Assembly: GCF_001417955.2 (NCBI RefSeq) | Contig: NZ_LKTM01000315.1 | Span: 1 to 49,329 of the forward strand | Length of the DNA: 49,329 nucleotides | From: Mycobacterium gordonae | Lineage (GTDB): Bacteria; Actinomycetota; Actinomycetes; Mycobacteriales; Mycobacteriaceae | Direction: 5' to 3' | Shown: positions 8,126 to 17,200 of the stretch, one piece after another | How positions within the stretch are numbered: the first letter of the stretch is position 1 | Layout: each line of letters opens with the position of its first letter | Notes under the pieces: model-generated | What the model saw: the letters and a program-made list of their open reading frames with translations, nothing else | Told to the model about the DNA's origin: nothing | Database searches by the model: none | Position numbers and translations under genes: made by a program

Positions 8126-10960
8126 GCAGCTGGCCGCTGGCCGACGAAACGGGCGGGCGGGACGCGAGCGCACTCGTAGTGGCCACCAGAACCAGCGTCC
8201 CAGCAGTGCCGCGAGCGCGGGCGTCATGAACGCGCGCACCACCAACGTGTCGAACAGCAGTCCGAGACCGATCGTCGTCCCGACCTGACCGATGGTGCGC
8301 AACTCGCTGAACACCATCGAGGCCATGGTGAACGCGAACACCAAGCCGGCATTCGTCACCACCTTGCCGGTTCCGCCCATAGCTCGAATAATGCCCGTGT
8401 TGATGCCGGCGGATATTTCCTCTTTGATGCGGGAAACCAGCAACAAATTGTAGTCGGAACCCACTGCTAAAAGGACGATGACGGACATGGCCAATACGGC
8501 CCAGTGTATTTGTGTGCCGACGATGTATTGCCAGACGAGAATGGACATGCCGAAAGACGCGCCCAGCGAGAAAACAACGGTACCGATGATGACGAGGGCG
8601 GCGACGAGACTTCGCGTGGTGAGCAGCATGACGATGAAAATCAGGCAGAGTGCGGCAACGCCGGCGATGATGAGGTCGTAGGTGGAGCCCTCCACCACGT
8701 CCTTCACAGCGGCGGCGGCGCCGGTCAAAGAGATTTTGGCACTTTCCAGCGGGGTGCCTTTGAGTGCCTCTTCGGCCGCTGTCCTGATCGGGTCGATCCG
8801 CGAGATCCCCTCGTCGGAGGCGGGGTCACCGCGCTGCGTAATGAGCATACGGACCGCCTTCCCGTCCGCCGACAGGAACACTTTCATGATCCTTTTGAAG
8901 TCCGCATTCTCGAAGACCTCGGGCGGCAGGTAGAAGGAATCGTCATTCTTGGCTGCGTCGAAAGCCTTACCCATTGCGGTCGCGTCGTTGCCCTGCTCGT
9001 TCAACTGATCAAAGATCCCAGCCGTGGTGCTATGCATGCTCAACAATTCAAGCCGCATGTTCTGCATTGTCTCGATCATCGGCGGGAACTGATTGAGCAA
9101 CTCGGGCATGATCACATCGATCCGGCCCAGATCTGCTACCAGTTCGTGGAATCTGCCGCTGATTTCATCAACGCCGTCGATCGAATCGTAAACTGATCGA
9201 AGTGACCAGCAGAATGGAATATTGTAGCAGTGTTCCTCCCAATAGAAGTAGCTTCGTATCGGCCGCCAGAAGTCGTCGAAATTCGCGATTCTATCTCGCA
9301 CTTCGTCGATAGTGACCGCTATTTCGGTCGCGTTGGTGATCATTCGATGATTCGTTTCGACGAACCGCTGCATCAGCTCATACATTCGCTGCACCGTATT
9401 GATGGTTTTGGCCATTTCATCGGCCTGCACGAGCATGTCGTCGATACGAGCCCGCTGAAACTTCGCTATTTGCAGCGCTATGACTGTTTGCATGCCGAGC
9501 TGATACGGGAGCGACGTATGCTCGATCGGGGCTCCTTCTGGCCGAGTCACGGTCTGCACCCGGGAAATTCCCGGAACGGCGAGCACCCCTTTGGCCAGGC
9601 GGTTCAATATCAGGAAATCCGCCGGATTGCGTAAATCATGATCTGCCTCGACCAGTAGTACCTCGGGCATCATCACCCGTGACGCCGGGAAATGTCGCGC
9701 TACGGCTTCGTAGCCTTGATTGCCGGGGGAATCTCTGGAAATGAACTTCTGGTCGTTATAGCTGGGTTGGTATCCCAGCAGCGTGCACAGTCCGACGAGC
9801 GCGACCGCCACTGTGACCAGGAGAACGGGCGCCGGCCATCGAACGGTCACCGTACCGACCCGTCGCCATCGACGAGCCGAGATCTCCCGTTTGGGGTCGA
9901 ATAACCCAAAGCGGCCGGCAACGGCGATTACGGCCGGAACCATCGTCAGTGCCGTCAGAACCGCGACGAAGATTCCGATCGAGCAAGGAACGCCCAATGG
10001 CTGGAAATAAGGCAGCCTGGCGAAGCTCAGACAGAATATTGCCCCGGCGATCGTCAAACCGGAGGCCAAGACCACCCTGGCGACCCCCCGGTAGGCGGTG
10101 AAGTATGCCGTCTCTCGATCTGCACCGGCCTGGCGTGCCTCGTGATAACGCCCGATAAAAAATATCCCGTAATCCGTGCCGGCCGCGATTCCGACAGCCA
10201 TTACCAGATTGACGACGAACGTCGTAAGACCGACGATCCGCTGGTCACCGAGAAATGCGACGACTCCTCGAGCCACTTGCAGTTCGATTCCGACCATGAA
10301 CAGCAGCAGGAGCACCGTAGTGGCCGAACGGTAGACAAGCAGCAATATCAGGAAGATGACGGCAAGGCTTATCGCCGTCATGACGATGACCGATCTGTCA
10401 CCGCTGTTCTGCGCATCCGCGGCGAGCGCGGCGGTGCCTGTGACATAAACCGTGATGCCCGGCGGTGGCGTCGTCTGAGCCACGATTCGCCGGACCGCCT
10501 CGGTCGACTCGTTCCCCAAAGTCTCGCCTGGGTTGCCGGCAAGGAGCAGTTGAACATATGCGGCCTTACCGTCGGCACTTTGCACAGCCCCGGCCATCAA
10601 CGGGTCGGCCCAGAAATCCTGGATATGTTGCACATGCTTCCGGTCGTCCGACAGACGACGAACCAGTTCGTCGTAGTACTTGTGTGCGTCTTTACCCAGG
10701 GGTTGCTGCCCCTCCACAACGATCATCACGAAGCTGAAGGAGTCGGATTCCTTGAAGTCCACCTTCATGCGCTCTAACGCCTTGAACGACGGCGCGTCCT
10801 TGGGAACCAGCGATACCGAATGCTCTTTCTCGACCAACTCCAGCGGGGGGACGCAGAGAGTGACTATGACGGCTATTGCCAACCAAGCCAGAATGATTGG
10901 CGCAGAAAAGCGACGGATCGTGCGGGCGACGAGAGGTCTCCCGGTGTCCCCGTTGCTCAC
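8093..10960 (-). CDS. MmpL-family (RND) lipid exporter of the NRPS/PKS locus
   Basis: Inner-membrane exporter of about 955 residues. MmpL proteins use proton motive force to move lipids and glycolipids to the periplasm. The N-terminus RTIRRFSAPIILAWLAIAVI is the first membrane segment of the MmpL4/5 group. The paired proton-relay motifs are GTDYGIFFIGRYHEA (about residue 262) and GSDYNLLLVSRIKEE (about residue 835). Between them is a long helical, coiled-coil-like periplasmic insert (about 500-660) with two cysteines at its tip (EEHCYNIPFC), as in MmpL4/MmpL5. GTG 10960 is my start; an upstream GTG at 10993 would add 11 residues. No mmpS lies beside it. Position and divergence from the NRPS suggest it exports that product. 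The last codons lie in a terminator hairpin. Confidence 0.9.
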   Translation of the reverse strand: MSNGDTGRPLVARTIRRFSAPIILAWLAIAVIVTLCVPPLELVEKEHSVSLVPKDAPSFKALERMKVDFKESDSFSFVMIVVEGQQPLGKDAHKYYDELVRRLSDDRKHVQHIQDFWADPLMAGAVQSADGKAAYVQLLLAGNPGETLGNESTEAVRRIVAQTTPPPGITVYVTGTAALAADAQNSGDRSVIVMTAISLAVIFLILLLVYRSATTVLLLLFMVGIELQVARGVVAFLGDQRIVGLTTFVVNLVMAVGIAAGTDYGIFFIGRYHEARQAGADRETAYFTAYRGVARVVLASGLTIAGAIFCLSFARLPYFQPLGVPCSIGIFVAVLTALTMVPAVIAVAGRFGLFDPKREISARRWRRVGTVTVRWPAPVLLVTVAVALVGLCTLLGYQPSYNDQKFISRDSPGNQGYEAVARHFPASRVMMPEVLLVEADHDLRNPADFLILNRLAKGVLAVPGISRVQTVTRPEGAPIEHTSLPYQLGMQTVIALQIAKFQRARIDDMLVQADEMAKTINTVQRMYELMQRFVETNHRMITNATEIAVTIDEVRDRIANFDDFWRPIRSYFYWEEHCYNIPFCWSLRSVYDSIDGVDEISGRFHELVADLGRIDVIMPELLNQFPPMIETMQNMRLELLSMHSTTAGIFDQLNEQGNDATAMGKAFDAAKNDDSFYLPPEVFENADFKRIMKVFLSADGKAVRMLITQRGDPASDEGISRIDPIRTAAEEALKGTPLESAKISLTGAAAAVKDVVEGSTYDLIIAGVAALCLIFIVMLLTTRSLVAALVIIGTVVFSLGASFGMSILVWQYIVGTQIHWAVLAMSVIVLLAVGSDYNLLLVSRIKEEISAGINTGIIRAMGGTGKVVTNAGLVFAFTMASMVFSELRTIGQVGTTIGLGLLFDTLVVRAFMTPALAALLGRWFWWPLRVRSRPARPFRRPAASCASRRKIPPEQ

Positions 10961-11249
10961 GTGCTCGCCGCTCAAGCCTTGCGTGGAATGCACTGGCGTC
11001 TCACTTCAGACCGCGTTCCGGCGACCGCGCACACACGGGGTTCACCCATCGCACTCAACCTTCCGCCGTCAACGGATGTCGCCGAGTAAACCACGGGAAT
11101 GGCAGTTCTACCGGCCATATCGGCCCATGCCGAGCGCTAAGGGGGCAGCGTCGTCACGCTGAATCATGCACCCCCGCCGATGGCGTCCAGTACGGTTTGG
11201 ACTACTCACTTTGGGTGATGATGGTTCGCAGTGAAGCGGGGCGAGTCGG
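10961..11249. promoter_or_regulatory. Divergent control region between mmpL and the NRPS gene
   Basis: A 289-base non-coding stretch between two divergent genes, so it should hold both promoters. I see an imperfect palindrome at 11185-11202 (GTCCAGTACGGTTTGGAC) about 48 bases before the NRPS ATG, which could be an operator. No clean -35/-10 pair is evident. The NRPS ATG has only a weak purine stretch (GCGGGGCGAG) upstream. No regulator gene is encoded within the locus. Confidence 0.35.
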
Positions 11250-14200
11250 ATGGAACACGATGACCGGGCGCTTCCGCTAACGCCTGGGCAGCTCGACATC
11301 TGGCTGGCTCACGAAACGGGTCACCTGGATGTGGAATGGCAGCTCGGGCTGTTCGCCAGGATCGACGGAGCGATCGACCGCGTTGCTGTTGAGCAGGCGA
11401 TGCGCCGAGTGCTGCATGAGGCTGAACCGCCCAGGGTCACCATCTTCGAGATGGAAGGCCAGGTTTTCCAGAAGGCGATCGATCGGCCGGATGCCGCCGT
11501 CATCTTCCATGACCTCAGTGGTCTGCGCCATCCCGTGCAGGAGGCCCGCGCATTGGCGGCATCGATACAGGGCACGCCGATGCCGTTGACCGGCCCACTC
11601 TTCAAATTTGCGCTCTTTCAGACCTGGGACGACGAGTACTACTTGTTCGCTTGCGGCCACCACATCGCGATAGACGGCACCGGCATCGCGCTGGTTTTCA
11701 ATCGGCTGGCGACTGTCTACTCCGCAATTGTTTCCCAAAAGCCCATCCCCCCTGCCTTCTTCGGTTCATTGCAGGATCTGGTCGAGTGCGAGTCGGAGTA
11801 TGAGACATCCGGCGAGTTTCTGGAAGATCGGGCGTACTGGTCCAGGAACCTGCCGGCGGAAAGCGGACCGCGATACCGGATGCCAAGGTCTTCTGGCGCC
11901 GGCGATCCGCGCTCATTTTCAGTGCCGGTTCGATTGGACTCCATGGCTTTGCGCCGCGTGCAACAGTTGGCCCAGGCGTGGGCGATGCCCCAGTCGTCGG
12001 TCATTGCGGCGGCATGCGCACTGCTGGTGCATGGCTGGTGCGCCGACGGCTCAGAAGTGGTTCTCGACTTCCCGGTCAGCAGGCGAGTGCGCCCGGAATC
12101 GAAGCGAATTCCCGGGATGATGGCCGGGGTGGTGCCGTTGGTGTTGAGTGCCTTCCCGCATTCTTCGGTTGCCGACTTTTGCGCGCACGTCGACGAGCGC
12201 ATCCGAGAAGCTGTGCGGCATCAGCGGTTTCCGGTATATGCGCTGGGCCGGGAATCCCGCGGCGGGCTGGCGCCGCCGGCAGAGCGAGTGAGCGTCAATT
12301 TCGTGCCTGGCAAGACTGCCCTCGACTTCGCTGGTCTCGAAGCATCGGTGCTGCAAGGCAATATCGGACTCTCGAGCAGTTTTGGCCTGTTCTTCGGGGG
12401 CGCCGGCGACCAGATCTCGTTCGGCACGGCCGGCGCTGCCGAACCATTTTCGATGTTCGAGGTTTCCGATTTGGCGAGACGACTGGAGCAAGTGCTGCTG
12501 GCGATGACCGACGACCCACGCAGACCGCTCTCGTCGCTGACGCTGCTTGAAAGGGGTGACTACCCCCGCCTGGACGAGTGGGGTAACCGGGCGACGCTGA
12601 CCCAGCCCGCACAGCCGTCGGGGCCGGCGGCCACGATACCCGGTTTGTTCGCCGAGCAGGTGGCCCGCACACCCGAGGCGGCGGCCGTGACCTTCGAGGG
12701 TCTGTCGATGACATACCGGGAGCTCGATGCGGCAGCCAACCAGCTTGCGCATCTCCTGGCCCGTCGTGGTGTGGGTCCGGGCGCGGTTGTGGGACTGCTG
12801 CTTTCACGATCCGCCCCAGCCGTCGCGGCGATCTTGGCGGTACTCAAGACGGGCGCGGCGTATCTGCCGATCGACCCGTCGCTGCCGGCCGCCCGGATCG
12901 GGTTCATTATCGACGACGCCGGGCCGGTTGCCGTGATCACCACCACCGGGTTGCGTCAACGGCTGGACGCGCACCAGCTGCCGGTCATCGATATCGATGA
13001 GCTTGGCGATGCGGTCGCGGAAGCCCAAATCGGCACTCAACTTCCGTCCATCGGTGCTGACGATATCGCTTACGTCATCTACACCTCAGGCACCACCGGA
13101 GCCCCCAAAGGTGTTGCCATCGCGCACAGCAACGTCGTTCACCTGGTGCATTCGCTGCGGGCGCGCCTTCCGGCGGAGGGCGTGTGGTCGCAGTGGCATT
13201 CGCTGGCATTCGACGCCTCCGTGCAGGAGATCTTCGGCGCCCTGCTCTGCGGCGGGCGACTGGTGGTGGTGCCCGAGCAGGTGGCCGCCGCGCCGGACGA
13301 TCTTCACGCGCTGCTCGTCGCCGAAAGGGTCAGCGTGCTGAGTCAAACTGCCTCGGCAGCAAGCGTTTTGCGCTCCGACGGGCTGGGCTCGGTGTCCCTG
13401 CTGGTAGGAGCCGAGCCATGCACCGCCGAGCTGGTGGATCGGTGGGCGCCCGACCGGACGATGATCAATGTCTACGGCCCGACCGAGACCACGGTGGACG
13501 TGGCCATCAGCGCCCCGCTGAGTCCCGGGTCGGGTGTTCCGCCCATCGGTTCGCCGGTGACCGGCGCGGCGTTCTTTGTGCTCGACGGGTGGCTGCGGCC
13601 GGTGCCGGCCGGGGTGGTGGGGGAACTCTATGTGGCCGGTGCCGCAGTAGGCGTCGGATACGTGCGCCGGGCCGGACTGACCGCGGCGCAGTTCGTCGCG
13701 TGCCCATTCGGTGGACCCGGAGGGCGCATGTATCGCACCGGAGACCTGGTGCGGTGGCGTCCGGACGGGCAGCTGGAGTATCACGGGCGTGCCGATCAAC
13801 AGGTCAAGATCCGTGGGTATCGCATCGAACTCGGTGAGATCGAAGCGGCACTGCGGACCCACCCGCGGGTGGCGCAGGCGGCGGTGATCGTGCGCACCGC
13901 GGCTGCCGGTGCCGCGGCCGGAATCGACGACAAACAGCTGGTGGGTTACGTCGTGCTCGATGCGCCGGTTGACGGTCCGCCCGCGAACGCACGGGCTGTC
14001 GAGTTGCGCGAGTATGCAGCCGGAAGGCTGCCGCAGTACATGGTGCCGGCGGCGATCATGGTGCTGGAGTCGCTGCCCCTGACTGTCAACGGCAAACTCG
14101 ATCGGCGGGCTCTGCCGGCTCCGGAGTTCGTCAGTGGTGCGGCGTACCGGGCGCCGCGCGACCCGTGCGAACATGTCCTGGCCGGGCTGTTGGGCGAGGT

Positions 14201-17200
14201 TCTCGGAGTGAAGACGGTCGGCATCGATGACGGGTTCTTCGATATGGGCGGCCATTCGCTGTCGGCGATGCGGCTCACGGCGCGGATCCGGGCGGAGCTA
14301 GGTGTCGAGGTCGGAATCCGGGCATTGTTCGAGGCGCCCACGGTGGCCGGGTTGGCCGAACTGGTGCGGGCGAAAGTCGGTCACGCGGGTGGGACGGCAT
14401 TGTCCGTGCAACAGCGGCCCCCGGTAGTCCCACTATCGTTCGCGCAGAGTCGTTTGTGGTTTATCGATCAAATCCAAGGTCCTGTTGCGGTTTACAACAT
14501 GGCGGTAGCGTTGCAGCTGCGTGGTCGACTCGATGCCGGGGCGCTGGGTGCCGCGTTGTCCGACGTGGTGGCGCGGCACGAGAGCCTGCGCACCGTGTTC
14601 CCGGCGCCCGGCGGTACGCCCCATCAGCTGGTAATTCCGGCGGCGCAAGCAGATTTCGGCTGGCAGCTCATCGACGCAACCGGGTGGCCGGCGAGTCGAC
14701 TGAAGGCTGCCATCGACGCCGCGGCGCTTCACCCGTTCCGGTTGTCTGACGAAATACCCTTGCGAGCAACACTTTTCCGTGTTCTCGACAACGAGCATGC
14801 GCTAGTGCTCGTGCTGCACCACATCGCCGCCGACGGCTGGTCGCTCACCCCGCTGGCGCACGACATCGGCGTGGCGTATGCCAGCCGGTGCGCCGGGCGG
14901 GCCCCCGACTGGCCGCCGCTGCCGGTGCAGTACGCCGACTACACCTTGTGGCAGCGTGCACAACTCGGTGACCTCGGCGATCACGACAGCCGTATCGCCA
15001 CGCAGTTGCAGTTCTGGGAGAAGACCCTGGCCGGGCTGCCCGAGCCCGTGGCGCTTCCTACCGTTCGGCCATACCCACCGGTCGCCGATTATCGCGGCGC
15101 CCGGGTAACGGTGGACTGGCCGTCAGAACTACAGCAGCAGGTTGCCCGGGTGGCCGGCGAGCACAACGCGACCAGCTTCATGGTGATGCAGGCCGCCCTG
15201 GTTGTGTTGTTGTCCACACTCAGCGCTGAAAGCGATGTGGTGGTTGGCTTTCCGATCGCAGGGCGGCGCGATCCCGCACTGGATGGCCTGGTCGGGTTCT
15301 TCGTCAATACCTTGGTGCTTCGGGTCGACACAGCCGGTGACCCCAGCTTCGCCGAACTGTTGTCCCAAGTGCGACGGCGCAGCCTGGAAGCCTACGAGCA
15401 TCAAGATGTGCCCTTCGAGGTGTTGGTGGATCGGCTCAACCCGCCCCGCAGCCTGACCAGACACCCGTTGATCCAGGTGGTGTTGGCCTGGCAGAACCTC
15501 CCCGGCCAAGAGCATGACCCAGCCGCCGGCCTGAACTTGGGAGATCTGCACGTCACGCCGGAGCTACTGGACACCCACAGCGCCCGCATGGACCTGACAT
15601 TCTCCCTCGGCGAATCTTGGACCAAGGGTGGCGAACCGGCCGGAATCAGGGGAGGCGTGGAATTTCGCACCGATGTGTTCGACGCGGACGGCATCGAAAC
15701 ACTGGTCGAGTGGTTTCAGCGGGTAGTAGTGGCGATGACCGCAGATCCGGCCCGGCGGTTGTCGTCCGTGGATCTGCTCGACGAGGTTTCCCGTGCCCGG
15801 CTGGACAGGTGGGGCAACCGCGCGGTGTTGACCCGGCCCACGAGCCCCGGGGCGTCGATCCCTGCCGTGTGGGCGGCCCAAGTTGCCCGTAGTCCGGCCG
15901 CGGTTGCGTTGACCCACGAGGGAGTCTCGTGGACGTATCACGAGGTCGATGAGGCCGCGAATCGTCTGGCGCACTTGATTTCCGGCCATGCTGTCGGCAC
16001 GGGCGCGCGGGTGGCACTGCTTTTCGAGCGGTCGGCAGAGGCCGTCGTTGCCATACTTGCGGTCCTGAAGGCCGGGGCGGCCTATCTGCCCTTGGATCCC
16101 GGGCTGCCGGCGGCGCGACTGAAGTACATTCTCGCCGATGCCACGCCGACGGCCGCCATCACGACCGCTGGTCTGCGCGCCGGGTTCGACGGACACGACC
16201 TGTTGGTGATCGACGTCAACGACCCGAACCTTGCTGCCGGACCAAGCCACGCGCCGCCGCCCCCGGCCGGTGATGACATCGCGTACGTCATCTACACATC
16301 GGGTACCACCGGCGCTCCCAAGGGTGTGGCGATCACCCACCGCAACGTGACCCAGCAGATCATGTCCCTCGATGGGGGCCTGCCCGCGGCGTCGGAACAG
16401 GTTTGGCCGCAATGTCATTCCCTGGCGTTCGATTTCTCGGTGTGGGAGATCTGGGGTGCGTTGCTGCGCGGCGGTCGACTGGTGATTGTGCCCGAGTCAA
16501 CCGCCGCCTCAGCCACCGACTTTCACGCGTTGCTGGTCTCGGAGGATGTCAACGTGCTGACTCAAACACCCTCTGCGGTCGGGATGCTGCCCGCCGAGGG
16601 ACTGGATTCGGTTGCGTTGGTGCTGGGCGGCGAGCCCTGCCCGGCCGAGGTGGTGCATCGGTGGGCGCCGGGACGCCTGATGATCAACGCATACGGCCCG
16701 ACCGAGACGACGATTTACGCGTCTATGAGTGCGCCTCTGACGGCGGAGCAGGCAGGGACCGGGGTGGCGCCGATCGGCTCGCCCGTGCCGGGGGCGGCGT
16801 TGTTCGTACTCGATGGCCGGTTGCGGGTGGTACCGGCGGGTGTGGTGGGGGAGTTGTACATCGCGGGTAACGTTGTGGGGGTTGGGTATTGGTGCCGATC
16901 GAAGTTGACCGCATCGTGGTTCGTGGCGTGCCCGTTCGGGGCGCCAGGGGGGCGTATGTACCGTACCGGGGATTTGGTGCGCTGGCGGCCCGACGGGCAG
17001 CTGGACTATGTGGGCCGCGCCGACGAACAGGTCAAGGTGCGCGGGTATCGCATCGAACCGGGTGAGGTGCGCGCGGCGCTGGCCGAGTTCGACGGCGTGA
17101 ATCAGGCGGTGGTGATGGTCCGCGAAGACCGTCCCGGCGATAAGCGCCTGGTAGGTTACGTGACCGGTGCGGTAGACCCCGCCGCGGTGCGAGCCGCGGT

